From the NCBI GenBank assembly GCA_031216915.1, contig CM062292.1, positions 2,476,457-2,540,456 of the forward strand: a stretch of 64,000 bases of DNA, written 5' to 3'. This stretch comes from Pictodentalium vernedei (taxonomy: Eukaryota; Mollusca; Scaphopoda; Dentaliida; Dentaliidae). Under the pieces are notes generated by a model that was given only the letters and a program-made list of their open reading frames with translations, searched no databases and was not told the DNA's origin. Below, in pieces: positions 20,201 to 35,200 of the stretch. Within the stretch, counting starts at the first letter, position 1; every line of letters starts with the position of its first letter. A program made the position numbers and the translations under genes.

Positions 20201-23200
20201 ACAAGTTAAAGTCTAGCCCTATGCAAGTTAAAGTCTAGCCCTATACAAGTTAAAGTCTAGCCCTATACAAGTTAAAGTCTAGCCCTATACATGTTAAAGT
20301 CTAGCCCTATACAAGTTAAAGTCTAGCCCTATACAAGTTAAAGTCTAGCCCTATACAAGTTAAAGTCTAGCCCTGTACATGTTAAAGTCTAGCCCTATAC
20401 AAGTTAAAGTCTAGCCCTATACAAGTTAAAGTCTAGCCCTATACATGTTAAAGTCTAGCCCTATACAAGTTAAAGTCTAGCCCTATACAAGTTAAAGTCT
20501 AGCCCTATACATGTTAAAGTCTAGCCCTATACAAGTTAAAGTCTAGCCCTGTACATGTTAAAGTCTAGCCCTATACAAGTTAAAGTCTAGCCCTATACAA
20601 GTTAAAGTCTAGCCCTATACAAGTTAAAGTCTAGCCCTGTACATGTTAAAGTCTAGCCCTATACAAGTTAAAGTCTAGCCCTATACAAGTTAAAGTCTAG
20701 CCCTATACATGTTAAAGTCTAGCCCTATACAAGTTAAAGTCTAGCCCTATACAAGTTAAAGTCTAGCCCTATACATGTTAAAGTCTAGCCCTGTACATGT
20801 TAAAGTCTAGCCCTGTACATGTTAAAGTCTAGCCCTATACAAGTTAAAGTCTAGCCCTATACATGTTAAAGTCTAGCCCTATACATGTTAAAGTCTAGCC
20901 CTGTACATGTTAAAGTCTAGCCCTATACAAGTTAAAGTCTAGCCATATACATGTTAAAGTCTAGCCCTGTACATGTTAAAGTCTAGCCCTGTACATGTTA
21001 ACGTCTAGCCCTATACAAGTTAAAGTCTAGCCCTATACATGTTAAAGTCTAGCCCTATACATGTTAAAGTCTAGCCCTATACATGTTAAAGTCTAGCCCT
21101 GTACATGTTAAAGTCTAGCCCTATACATGTTAAAGTCTAGCCCTGTACATGTTAAAGTCTAGCCCTGTACATGTTAAAGTCTAGCCCTATACATGTTAAA
21201 GTCTAGCCCTGTACATGTTAAAGTCTAGCCCTATACATGTTAAAGTCTAGCCCTGTACATGTTAAAGTCTAGCCCTGTACATGTTAAAGTCTAGCCCTAT
21301 ACATGTTAAAGTCTAGCCCTGTACATGTTAAAGTCTAGCCCTATACAAGTTAAAGTCTAGCCCTATACATGTTAAAGTCTAGCCCAGTACATGTTAAAGT
21401 CTAGCCCTGTACATGTTAAAGTCTAGCCCTATACAAGTTAAAGTCTAGCCCTATACATGTTAAAGTCTAGCCCTGTACATGTTAAAGTCTAGCCCTATAC
21501 AAGTTAAAGTCTAGCCCTGTACATGTTAAAGTCTAGCCCTGTACATGTTAAAGTCTAGCCCTATACAAGTTAAAGTCTAGCCCTATACATGTTAAAGTCT
21601 AGCCCTGTACATGTTAAAGTCTAGCCCTGTACATGTTAAAGTCTAGCCCTATACAAGTTAAAGTCTAGCCCTATACATGTTAAAGTCTAGCCCTATACAT
21701 GTTAAAGTCTACCCCTATACAAGTTAAAGTCTAGCCCTATACAAGTTAAAGTCTAGCCCTATACATGTTAAAGTCTAGCCCTGTACATGTTAAAGTCTAG
21801 CCCTGTACATGTTAAAGTCTAGCCCTGTACATGTTAAAGTCTAGCCCTATACATGTTAAAGTCTAGCCCTGTACATGTTAAAGTCTAGCCCTGTACATGT
21901 TAAAGTCTAGCCCTATACAAGTTAAAGTCTAGCCCTATACAAGTTAAAGTCTAGCCCTATACATGTTAAAGTCTTGCCCTGTACATGTTAAAGTCTAGCC
22001 CTGTACATGTTAAAGTCTAGCCCTATACAAGTTAAAGTCTAGCCCTATACATGTTAAAGTCTAGCCCTATACATGTTAAAGTCTAGCCCTGAACATGTTA
22101 AAGTCTAGCCCTGTACATGTTAAAGTCTAGCCCTATACATGTTAAAGTCTAGCCCTGTACATGTTAAAGTCTAGCCCTATACATGTTAAAGTCTAGCCCT
22201 ATACATGTTAAAGTCTAGCCCTATACATGTTAAAGTCTAGCCCTGTACATGTTAACGTCTAGCCCTATACAAGTTAAAGTCTAGCCCTATACATGTTAAA
22301 GTCTAGCCCTATACATGTTAAAGTCTAGCCCTATACATGTTAAAGTCTAGCCCTATACATGTTAAAGTCTAGCCCTATACATGTTAAAGTCTAGCCCTAT
22401 ACATGTTAAAGTCTAGCCCTGTACATGTTAACGTCTAGCCCTATACAAGTTAAAGTCTAGCCCTATACATGTTAAAGTCTAGCCCTGTACATGTTAAAGT
22501 CTAGCCCTGTACATGTTAAAGTCTAGCCCTATACATGTTAAAGTCTAGCCCTGTACATGTTAAAGTCTAGCCCTATACAAGTTAAAGTCTAGCCCTATAC
22601 ATGTTAAAGTCTAGCCCTGTACATGTTAAAGTCTAGCCCTGTACATGTGAAAGTCTAGCCCTGTACATGTTAAAGTCTAGCCCTATACATGTTAAAGTCT
22701 AGCCCTGTACATGTTAAAGTCTAGCCCTATACATGTTAAAGTCTAGCCCTATACATGTTAAAGTCTAGCCCTGTACATGTTAAAGTCTAGCCCTGTACAT
22801 GTTAAAGTCTAGCCCTATACATGTTAAAGTCTAGCCCTGTACATGTTAAAGTCTAGCCCTATACATGTTAAAGTCTAGCCCTATACAAGTTAAAGTCTAG
22901 CCCTATACATGTTAAAGTCTAGCCCTGTACATGTTAAAGTCTAGCCCTATACATGTTAAAGTCTAGCCCTGTACATGTTAAAGTCTAGCCCTGTACATGT
23001 TAAAGTCTAGCCCTATACAAGTTAAAGTCTAGCCCTATACAAGTTAAAGTCTAGCCCTATACATGTTAAAGTCTAGCCCTATACAAGTTAAAGTCTAGCC
23101 CTATACATGTTAAAGTCTAGCCCTATACAAGTTAAAGTCTAGCCCTATACAAGTTAAAGTCTAGCCCTATACAAGTTAAAGTCTAGCCCTGTACATGTTA

Positions 23201-26200
23201 AAGTCTAGCCCTATACAAGTTAAAGTCTAGCCCTATGCAAGTTAAAGTCTAGCCCTATACAAGTTAAAGTCTAGCCCTATACAAGTTAAAGTCTAGCCCT
23301 ATACATGTTAAAGTCTAGCCCTATACAAGTTAAAGTCTAGCCCTATACAAGTTAAAGTCTAGCCCTATACAAGTTAAAGTCTAGCCCTATACAAGTTAAA
23401 GTCTAGCCCTATACAAGTTAAAGTCTAGCCCTATACATGTTAAAGTCTAGCCCTATACAAGTTAAAGTCTAGCCCTATACAAGTTAAAGTCTAGCCCTAT
23501 ACATGTTAAAGTCTAGCCCTATACAAGTTAAGTCTAGCCCTGTACATGTTAAAGTCTAGCCCTATACAAGTTAAAGTCTAGCCCTATACAAGTTAAAGTC
23601 TAGCCCTGTACATGTTAAAGTCTAGCCCTATACAAGTTAAAGTCTAGCCCTATACAAGTTAAAGTCTAGCCCTATACATGTTAAAGTCTAGCCCTATACA
23701 AGTTAAAGTCTAGCCCTATACAAGTTAAAGTCTAGCCCTATACATGTTAAAGTCTAGCCCTGTACATGTTAAAGTCTAGCCCTGTACATGTTAAAGTCTA
23801 GCCCTATACAAGTTAAAGTCTAGCCCTGTACATGTTAAAGTCTAGCCCTATAGAAGTTAAAGTCTAGCCCTATACAAGTTAAAGTCTAGCCCTATACATG
23901 TTAAAGTCTAGCCCTATACAAGTTAAAGTCTAGCCCTGTACATGTTAAAGTCTAGCCCTATACAAGTTAAAGTCTAGCCCTATACATGTTAAAGTCTAGC
24001 CCTATACAAGTTAAAGTCTAGCCCTATACAAGTTAAAGTCTAGCCCTATACATGTTAAAGTCTAGCCCTATACAAGTTAAAGTCTAGCCCTGTACATGTT
24101 AAAGTCTAGCCCTATACAAGTTAAAGTCTAGCCCTATACAAGTTAAAGTCTAGCCCTATACAAGTTAAAGTCTAGCCCTGTACATGTTAAAGTCTAGCCC
24201 TATACAAGTTAAAGTCTAGCCCTATACAAGTTAAAGTCTAGCCCTATACATGTTAAAGTCTAGCCCTATACAAGTTAAAGTCTAGCCCTATACAAGTTAA
24301 AGTCTAGCCCTATACATGTTAAAGTCTAGCCCTATACATGTTAAAGTCTAGCCCTATACAAGTTAAAGTCTAGCCCTATACATGTTAAAGTCTAGCCCTA
24401 TACATGTTAAAGTGTAGCCCTGTACATGTTAAAGTCTAGCCCTATACAAGTTAAAGTCTAGCCCTATACAAGTTAAAGTCTAGCCCTATACAAGTTAAAG
24501 TCTAGCCCTATACAAGTTAAAGTCTAGCCCTATACAAGTTAAAGTCTAGCCCTATACAAGTTAAAGTGTAGCCCTATACAAGTTAAAGTCTAGCCCTATA
24601 CAAGTTAAAGTCTAGCCCTATACATGTTAAAGTCTAGCCCTATACATGTTAAAGTCTAGCCCTGTACATGTTAAAGTCTAGCCCTATACATGTTAAAGTC
24701 TAGCCCTGTACATGTTAAAGTCTAGCCCTGTACATGTTAAAGTCTAGCCCTATACATGTTAAAGTCTAGCCCTATACATGTTAAAGTCTAGCCCTGTACA
24801 TGTTAAAGTCTAGCCCTGTACATGTTAAAGTCTAGCCCTGTACATGTTAAAGTCTAGCCCTATACATGTTAAAGTCTAGCCCTATACATGTTAAAGTCTA
24901 GCCCTATACAAGTTAAAGTCTAGCCCTGTACATGTTAAAGTCTAGCCCTGTACATGTTAAAGTCTAGCCCTATACAAGTTAAAGTCTAGCCCTATACAAG
25001 TTAAAGTCTAGCCCTATACATGTTAAAGTCTAGCCCTATACAAGTTAAAGTCTAGCCCTATACATGTTAAAGTCTAGCCCTATACAAGTTAAAGTCTAGC
25101 CCTGTACATGTTAAAGTCTAGCCCTATACATGTTAAAGTCTAGCCCTGTACATGTTAAAGTCTAGCCCTGTACATGTTAAAGTCTAGCCCTATACAAGTT
25201 AAAGTCTAGCCCTATACAAGTTAAAGTCTAGCCCTATACATGTTAAAGTCTAGCCCTATACAAGTTAAAGTCTAGCCCTATACATGTTAAAGTCTAGCCC
25301 TATACAAGTTAAAGTCTAGCCCTGTACATGTTAAAGTCTAGCCCTATACATGTTAAAGTCTAGCCCTGTACATGTTAAAGTCTAGCCCTGTACATGTTAA
25401 AGTCTAGCCCTATACAAGTTAAAGTGTAGCCCTGTACATGTTAAAGTCTAGCCCTATACAAGTTAAAGTCTAGCCCTATACAAGTTAAAGTCTAGCCCTA
25501 TACATGTTAAAGTCTAGCCCTATACAAGTTAAAGTCTAGCCCTGTACATGTTAAAGTCTAGCCCTATACAAGTTAAAGTCTAGCCCTATACATGTTAAAG
25601 TCTAGCCCTATACAAGTTAAAGTCTAGCCCTATACAAGTTAAAGTCTAGCCCTATACATGTTAAAGTCTAGCCCTATACAAGTTAAAGTCTAGCCCTGTA
25701 CATGTTAAAGTCTAGCCCTATACAAGTTAAAGTTTAGCCCTATACAAGTTAAAGTCTAGCCCTATACAAGTTAAAGTCTAGCCCTGTACATGTTAAAGTC
25801 TAGCCCTATACAAGTTAAAGTCTAGCCCTATACAAGTTAAAGTCTAGCCCTATACATGTTAAAGTCTAGCCCTATACAAGTTAAAGTCTAGCCCTATACA
25901 AGTTAAAGTCTAGCCCTATACATGTTAAAGTCTAGCCCTGTACATGTTAAAGTCTAGCCCTATACATGTTAAAGTCTAGCCCTATACAAGTTAAAGTCTA
26001 GCCCTATACATGTTAAAGTCTAGCCCTATACATGTTAAAGTGTAGCCCTGTACATGTTAAAGTCTAGCCCTATACAAGTTAAAGTCTAGCCCTATACAAG
26101 TTAAAGTCTAGCCCTATACAAGTTAAAGTCTAGCCCTGTACATGTTAAAGTCTAGCCCTATACAAGTTAAAGTCTAGCCCTATACAAGTTAAAGTCTAGC

Positions 26201-29200
26201 CCTATACAAGTTAAAGTGTAGCCCTATACAAGTTAAAGTCTAGCCCTATACAAGTTAAAGTCTAGCCCTATACATGTTAAAGTCTAGCCCTATACATGTT
26301 AAAGTCTAGCCCTGTACATGTTAAAGTCTAGCCCTATACATGTTAAAGTCTAGCCCTGTACATGTTAAAGTCTAGCCCTGTACATGTTAAAGTCTAGCCC
26401 TATACATGTTAAAGTCTAGCCCTATACATGTTAAAGTCTAGCCCTGTACATGTTAAAGTCTAGCCCTGTACATGTTAAAGTCTAGCCCTGTACATGTTAA
26501 AGTCTAGCCCTATACATGTTAAAGTCTAGCCCTATACATGTTAAAGTCTAGCCCTATACAAGTTAAAGTCTAGCCCTATACATGTTAAAGTCTAGCCCTA
26601 TACATGTTAAAGTCTAGCCCTATACATGTTAAAGTCTAGCCCTATACAAGTTAAAGTCTAGCCCTATTCATGTTAAAGTCTAGCCCTATACATGTTAAAG
26701 TCTAGCCCTATACATGTTAAAGTCTAGCCCTATACATGTTAAAGTCTAGCCCTATACATGTTAAAGTCTAGCCCTATACAAGTTAAAGTCTAGCCCTGTA
26801 CATGTTAAAGTCTAGCCCTATACATGTTAAAGTCTAGCCCTATACATGTTAAAGTCTAGCCCTATACAAGTTAAAGTCTAGCCCTGTACATGTTAAAGTC
26901 TAGCCCTGTACATGTTAAAGTCTAGCCCTATACAAGTTAAAGTCTAGCCCTATACAAGTTAAAGTCTAGCCCTATACATGTTAAAGTCTAGCCCTATACA
27001 AGTTAAAGTCTAGCCCTATACATGTTAAAGTCTAGCCCTATACAAGTTAAAGTCTAGCCCTGTACATGTTAAAGTCTAGCCCTATACATGTTAAAGTCTA
27101 GCCCTGTACATGTTAAAGTCTAGCCCTGTACATGTTAAAGTCTAGCCCTATACAAGTTAAAGTCTAGCCCTATACAAGTTAAAGTCTAGCCCTATACATG
27201 TTAAAGTCTAGCCCTATACAAGTTAAAGTCTAGCCCTATACATGTTAAAGTCTAGCCCTATACAAGTTAAAGTCTAGCCCTATACAAGTTAAAGTCTAGC
27301 CCTATACAAGTTAAAGTCTAGCCCTGTACATGTTAAAGTCTAGCCCTATACAAGTTAAAGTCTAGCCCTATGCAAGTTAAAGTCTAGCCCTATACAAGTT
27401 AAAGTCTAGCCCTATACAAGTTAAAGTCTAGCCCTATACATGTTAAAGTCTAGCCCTATACAAGTTAAAGTCTAGCCCTATACAAGTTAAAGTCTAGCCC
27501 TATACAAGTTAAAGTCTAGCCCTGTACATGTTAAAGTCTAGCCCTATACAAGTTAAAGTCTAGCCCTATACAAGTTAAAGTCTAGCCCTATACATGTTAA
27601 AGTCTAGCCCTATACAAGTTAAAGTCTAGCCCTATACAAGTTAAAGTCTAGCCCTATACATGTTAAAGTCTAGCCCTATACAAGTTAAAGTCTAGCCCTG
27701 TACATGTTAAAGTCTAGCCCTATACAAGTTAAAGTCTAGCCCTATACAAGTTAAAGTCTAGCCCTATACAAGTTAAAGTCTAGCCCTGTACATGTTAAAG
27801 TCTAGCCCTATACAAGTTAAAGTCTAGCCCTATACAAGTTAAAGTCTAGCCCTATACATGTTAAAGTCTAGCCCTATACAAGTTAAAGTCTAGCCCTATA
27901 CAAGTTAAAGTCTAGCCCTATACATGTTAAAGTCTAGCCCTGTACATGTTAAAGTCTAGCCCTGTACATGTTAAAGTCTAGCCCTATACAAGTTAAAGTC
28001 TAGCCCTGTACATGTTAAAGTCTAGCCCTATACAAGTTAAAGTCTAGCCCTATACAAGTTAAAGTCTAGCCCTATACATGTTAAAGTCTAGCCCTATACA
28101 AGTTAAAGTCTAGCCCTGTACATGTTAAAGTCTAGCCCTATACAAGTTAAAGTCTAGCCCTATACATGTTAAAGTCTAGCCCTATACAAGTTAAAGTCTA
28201 GCCCTATACAAGTTAAAGTCTAGCCCTATACATGTTAAAGTCTAGCCCTATACAAGTTAAAGTCTAGCCCTGTACATGTTAAAGTCTAGCCCTATACAAG
28301 TTAAAGTCTAGCCCTATACAAGTTAAAGTCTAGCCCTATACAAGCTAAAGTCTAGCCCTGTACATGTTAAAGTCTAGCCCTATACAAGTTAAAGTCTAGC
28401 CCTATACAAGTTAAAGTCTAGCCCTATACATGTTAAAGTCTAGCCCTATACAAGTTAAAGTCTAGCCCTATACAAGTTAAAGTCTAGCCCTATACATGTT
28501 AAAGTCTAGCCCTGTACATGTTAAAGTCTAGCCCTATACATGTTAAAGTCTAGCCCTATACAAGTTAAAGTCTAGCCCTATACATGTTAAAGTCTAGCCC
28601 TATACATGTTAAAGTCTAGCCCTGTACATGTTAAAGTCTAGCCCTATACATGTTAAAGTCTAGCCCTGTACATGTTAAAGTCTAGCCCTGTACATGTTAA
28701 AGTCTAGCCCTGTACATGTTAAAGTCTAGCCCTGTACATGTTAAAGTCTAGCCCTATACAAGTTAAAGTCTAGCCCTATACATGTTAAAGTCTAGCCCTA
28801 TACATGTTAAAGTCTAGCCCTATACATGTTAAAGTCTAGCCCTATACAAGTTAAAGTCTAGCCCTATTCATGTTAAAGTCTAGCCCTATACATGTTAAAG
28901 TCTAGCCCTATACATGTTAAAGTCTAGCCCTATACATGTTAAAGTCTAGCCCTATACATGTTAAAGTCTAGCCCTATACAAGTTAAAGTCTAGCCCTGTA
29001 CATGTTAAAGTCTAGCCCTATACATGTTAAAGTCTAGCCCTATACATGTTAAAGTCTAGCCCTATACAAGTTAAAGTCTAGCCCTGTACATGTTAAAGTC
29101 TAGCCCTGTACATGTTAAAGTCTAGCCCTGTACATGTTAAAGTCTAGCCCTATACAAGTTAAAGTCTAGCCCTATACAAGTTAAAGTCTAGCCCTATACA

Positions 29201-32200
29201 TGTTAAAGTCTAGCCCTATACAAGTTAAAGTCTAGCCCTATACATGTTAAAGTCTAGCCCTATACAAGTTAAAGTCTAGCCCTATACAAGTTAAAGTCTA
29301 GCCCTATACAAGTTAAAGTCTAGCCCTGTACATGTTAAAGTCTAGCCCTATACAAGTTAAAGTCTAGCCCTATACAAGTTAAAGTCTAGCCCTATACAAG
29401 TTAAAGTCTAGCCCTATACAAGTTAAAGTCTAGCCCTGTACATGTTAAAGTCTAGCCCTATACAAGTTAAAGTCTAGCCCTATACAAGTTAAAGTCTAGC
29501 CCTATACAAGTTAAAGTCTAGCCCTATACATGTTAAAGTCTAGCCCTATACAAGTTAAAGTCTAGCCCTGTACATGTTAAAGTCTAGCCCTATACAAGTT
29601 AAAGTCTAGCCCTATACAAGTTAAAGTCTAGCCCTATACAAGTTAAAGTCTAGCCCTGTACATGTTAAAGTTTAGCCCTATACAAGTTAAAGTCTAGCCC
29701 TATATAAGTTAAAGTCTAGCCCTATACATGTTAAAGTCTAGCCCTATACAAGTTAAAGTCTAGCCCTATACAAGTTAAAGTCTAGCCCTATACATGTTAA
29801 AGTCTAGCCCTGTACATGTTAAAGTCTAGCCCTGTACATGTTAAAGTCTAGCCCTATACAAGTTAAAGTCTAGCCCTATACAAGTTAAAGTCTAGCCCTA
29901 TACAAGTTAAAGTCTAGCCCTGTACATGTTAAAGTCTAGCCCTATACAAGTTAAAGTCTAGCCCTATACAAGTTAAAGTCTAGCCCTGTACATGTTAAGT
30001 CTAGCCCTATACAAGTTAAAGTGTAGCCCTATACAAGTTAAAGTCTAGCCCTATACAAGTTAAAGTCTAGCCCTATACATGTTAAAGTCTAGCCCTGTAC
30101 ATGTTAAAGTCTAGCCCTGTACATGTTAAAGTCTAGCCCTATACATGTTAAAGTCTAGCCCTGTACATGTTAAAGTCTAGCCCTGTACATGTTAAAGTCT
30201 AGCCCTATACATGTTAAAGTCTAGCCCTATACATGTTAAAGTCTAGCCCTGTACATGTTAAAGTCTAGCCCTGTACATGTTAAACTCTAGCCCTATACAT
30301 GTTAAAGTCTAGCCCTATACATGTTAAAGTCTAGCCCTATACAAGTTAAAGTCTAGCCCTATACATGTTAAAGTCTAGCCCTATACATGTTAAAGTCTAG
30401 CCCTATACATGTTAAAGTCTAGCCCTATACAAGTTAAAGTCTAGCCCTATTCATGTTAAAGTCTAGCCCTATACATGTTAAAGTCTAGCCCTATACAAGT
30501 TAAAGTCTAGCCCTGTACATGTTAAAGTCTAGCCCTATACATGTTAAAGTCTAGCCCTATACATGTTAAAGTCTAGCCCTATACAAGTTAAAGTCTAGCC
30601 CTATACATGTTAAAGTCTAGCCCTATACAAGTTAAAGTCTAGCCCTATACATGTTAAAGTCTAGCCCTATACATGTTAAAGTCTAGCCCTATACATGTTA
30701 AAGTCTAGCCCTATACATGTTAAAGTCTAGCCCTATACAAGTTAAAGTCTAGCCCTATTCATGTTAAAGTCTAGCCCTGTCCATGTTAAAGTCTAGCCCT
30801 GTACATGTTAAAGTCTAGCCCTATACATGTTAAAGTCTAGCCCTATACAAGTTAAAGTCTAGCCCTGTACATGTTAAAGTCTAGCCCTATACATGTTAAA
30901 GTCTAGCCCTGTACATGTTAAAGTCTAGCCCTATACAAGTTAAAGTGTAGCCCTATACAAGTTAAAGTCTAGCCCTATACAAGTTAAAGTCTAGCCCTAT
31001 ACATGTTAAAGTCTAGCCCTATACATGTTAAAGTCTAGCCCTGTACATGTTAAAGTCTAGCCCTATACATGTTAAAGTCTAGCCCTGTACATGTTAAAGT
31101 CTAGCCCTGTACATGTTAAAGTCTAGCCCTATACATGTTAAAGTCTAGCCCTATACATGTTAAAGTCTAGCCCTGTACATGTTAAAGTCTAGCCCTGTAC
31201 ATGTTAAAGTCTAGCCCTGTACATGTTAAAGTCTAGCCCTATACATGTTAAAGTCTAGCCCTATACATGTTAAAGTCTAGCCCTATACAAGTTAAAGTCT
31301 AGCCCTATACATGTTAAAGTCTAGCCCTATACATGTTAAAGTCTAGCCCTATACATGTTAAAGTCTAGCCCTATACAAGTTAAAGTCTAGCCCTATTCAT
31401 GTTAAAGTCTAGCCCTATACATGTTAAAGTCTAGCCCTATACATGTTAAAGTCTAGCCCTATACATGTTAAAGTCTAGCCCTATACATGTTAAAGTCTAG
31501 CCCTATACAAGTTAAAGTCTAGCCCTGTACATGTTAAAGTCTAGCCCTATACATGTTAAAGTCTAGCCCTATACATGTTAAAGTCTAGCCCTATACAAGT
31601 TAAAGTCTAGCCCTGTACATGTTAAAGTCTAGCCCTGTACATGTTAAAGTCTAGCCCTATACAAGTTAAAGTCTAGCCCTATACAAGTTAAAGTCTAGCC
31701 CTATACATGTTAAAGTCTAGCCCTATACAAGTTAAAGTCTAGCCCTATACATGTTAAAGTCTAGCCCTATACAAGTTAAAGTCTAGCCCTGTACATGTTA
31801 AAGTCTAGCCCTATACATGTTAAAGTCTAGCCCTGTACATGTTAAAGTCTAGCCCTGTACATGTTAAAGTCTAGCCCTATACAAGTTAAAGTCTAGCCCT
31901 ATACAAGTTAAAGTCTAGCCCTATACATGTTAAAGTCTAGCCCTATACAAGTTAAAGTCTAGCCCTATACATGTTAAAGTCTAGCCCTATACAAGTTAAA
32001 GTCTAGCCCTATACAAGTTAAAGTCTAGCCCTATACAAGTTAAAGTCTAGCCCTGTACATGTTAAAGTCTAGCCCTATACAAGTTAAAGTCTAGCCCTAT
32101 GCAAGTTAAAGTCTAGCCCTATACAAGTTAAAGTCTAGCCCTATACAAGTTAAAGTCTAGCCCTATACATGTTAAAGTCTAGCCCTATACAAGTTAAAGT

Positions 32201-35200
32201 CTAGCCCTATACAAGTTAAAGTCTAGCCCTATACAAGTTAAAGTCTAGCCCTGTACATGTTAAAGTCTAGCCCTATACAAGTTAAAGTCTAGCCCTATAC
32301 AAGTTAAAGTCTAGCCCTATACATGTTAAAGTCTAGCCCTATACAAGTTAAAGTCTAGCCCTATACAAGTTAAAGTCTAGCCCTATACATGTTAAAGTCT
32401 AGCCCTATACAAGTTAAAGTCTAGCCCTGTACATGTTAAAGTCTAGCCCTATACAAGTTAAAGTCTAGCCCTATACAAGTTAAAGTCTAGCCCTATACAA
32501 GTTAAAGTCTAGCCCTGTACATGTTAAAGTCTAGCCCTATACAAGTTAAAGTCTAGCCCTATACAAGTTAAAGTCTAGCCCTATACATGTTAAAGTCTAG
32601 CCCTATACAAGTTAAAGTCTAGCCCTATACAAGTTAAAGTCTAGCCCTATACATGTTAAAGTCTAGCCCTGTACATGTTAAAGTCTAGCCCTGTACATGT
32701 TAAAGTCTAGCCCTATACAAGTTAAAGTCTAGCCCTGTACATGTTAAAGTCTAGCCCTATACAAGTTAAAGTCTAGCCCTATACAAGTTAAAGTCTAGCC
32801 CTATACATGTTAAAGTCTAGCCCTATACAAGTTAAAGTCTAGCCCTGTACATGTTAAAGTCTAGCCCTATACAAGTTAAAGTCTAGCCCTATACATGTTA
32901 AAGTCTAGCCCTATACAAGTTAAAGTCTAGCCCTATACAAGTTAAAGTCTAGCCCTATACATGTTAAAGTCTAGCCCTATACAAGTTAAAGTCTAGCCCT
33001 GTACATGTTAAAGTCTAGCCCTATACAAGTTAAAGTCTAGCCCTATACAAGTTAAAGTCTAGCCCTATACAAGCTAAAGTCTAGCCCTGTACATGTTAAA
33101 GTCTAGCCCTATACAAGTTAAAGTCTAGCCCTATACAAGTTAAAGTCTAGCCCTATACATGTTAAAGTCTAGCCCTATACAAGTTAAAGTCTAGCCCTAT
33201 ACAAGTTAAAGTCTAGCCCTATACATGTTAAAGTCTAGCCCTGTACATGTTAAAGTCTAGCCCTATACATGTTAAAGTCTAGCCCTATACAAGTTAAAGT
33301 CTAGCCCTATACATGTTAAAGTCTAGCCCTATACATGTTAAAGTCTAGCCCTGTACATGTTAAAGTCTAGCCCTATACATGTTAAAGTCTAGCCCTGTAC
33401 ATGTTAAAGTCTAGCCCTGTACATGTTAAAGTCTAGCCCTGTACATGTTAAAGTCTAGCCCTGTACATGTTAAAGTCTAGCCCTATACAAGTTAAAGTCT
33501 AGCCCTATACATGTTAAAGTCTAGCCCTATACATGTTAAAGTCTAGCCCTATACATGTTAAAGTCTAGCCCTATACAAGTTAAAGTCTAGCCCTATTCAT
33601 GTTAAAGTCTAGCCCTATACATGTTAAAGTCTAGCCCTATACATGTTAAAGTCTAGCCCTATACATGTTAAAGTCTAGCCCTATACATGATAAAGTCTAG
33701 CCCTATACAAGTTAAAGTCTAGCCCTGTACATGTTAAAGTCTAGCCCTATACATGTTAAAGTCTAGCCCTATACATGTTAAAGTCTAGCCCTATACAAGT
33801 TAAAGTCTAGCCCTGTACATGTTAAAGTCTAGCCCTGTACATGTTAAAGTCTAGCCCTGTACATGTTAAAGTCTAGCCCTATACAAGTTAAAGTCTAGCC
33901 CTATACAAGTTAAAGTCTAGCCCTATACATGTTAAAGTCTAGCCCTATACAAGTTAAAGTCTAGCCCTATACATGTTAAAGTCTAGCCCTATACAAGTTA
34001 AAGTCTAGCCCTATACAAGTTAAAGTCTAGCCCTATACAAGTTAAAGTCTAGCCCTGTACATGTTAAAGTCTAGCCCTATACAAGTTAAAGTCTAGCCCT
34101 ATACAAGTTAAAGTCTAGCCCTATACAAGTTAAAGTCTAGCCCTATACAAGTTAAAGTCTAGCCCTGTACATGTTAAAGTCTAGCCCTATACAAGTTAAA
34201 GTCTAGCCCTATACAAGTTAAAGTCTAGCCCTATACAAGTTAAAGTCTAGCCCTATACATGTTAAAGTCTAGCCCTATACAAGTTAAAGTCTAGCCCTGT
34301 ACATGTTAAAGTCTAGCCCTATACAAGTTAAAGTCTAGCCCTATACAAGTTAAAGTCTAGCCCTATACAAGTTAAAGTCTAGCCCTGTACATGTTAAAGT
34401 TTAGCCCTATACAAGTTAAAGTCTAGCCCTATATAAGTTAAAGTCTAGCCCTATACATGTTAAAGTCTAGCCCTATACAAGTTAAAGTCTAGCCCTATAC
34501 AAGTTAAAGTCTAGCCCTATACATGTTAAAGTCTAGCCCTGTACATGTTAAAGTCTAGCCCTGTACATGTTAAAGTCTAGCCCTATACAAGTTAAAGTCT
34601 AGCCCTATACAAGTTAAAGTCTAGCCCTATACAAGTTAAAGTCTAGCCCTGTACATGTTAAAGTCTAGCCCTATACAAGTTAAAGTCTAGCCCTATACAA
34701 GTTAAAGTCTAGCCCTGTACATGTTAAGTCTAGCCCTATACAAGTTAAAGTGTAGCCCTATACAAGTTAAAGTCTAGCCCTATACAAGTTAAAGTCTAGC
34801 CCTATACATGTTAAAGTCTAGCCCTGTACATGTTAAAGTCTAGCCCTGTACATGTTAAAGTCTAGCCCTATACATGTTAAAGTCTAGCCCTGTACATGTT
34901 AAAGTCTAGCCCTGTACATGTTAAAGTCTAGCCCTATACATGTTAAAGTCTAGCCCTATACATGTTAAAGTCTAGCCCTGTACATGTTAAAGTCTAGCCC
35001 TGTACATGTTAAACTCTAGCCCTATACATGTTAAAGTCTAGCCCTATACATGTTAAAGTCTAGCCCTATACAAGTTAAAGTCTAGCCCTATACATGTTAA
35101 AGTCTAGCCCTATACATGTTAAAGTCTAGCCCTATACATGTTAAAGTCTAGCCCTATACAAGTTAAAGTCTAGCCCTATTCATGTTAAAGTCTAGCCCTA

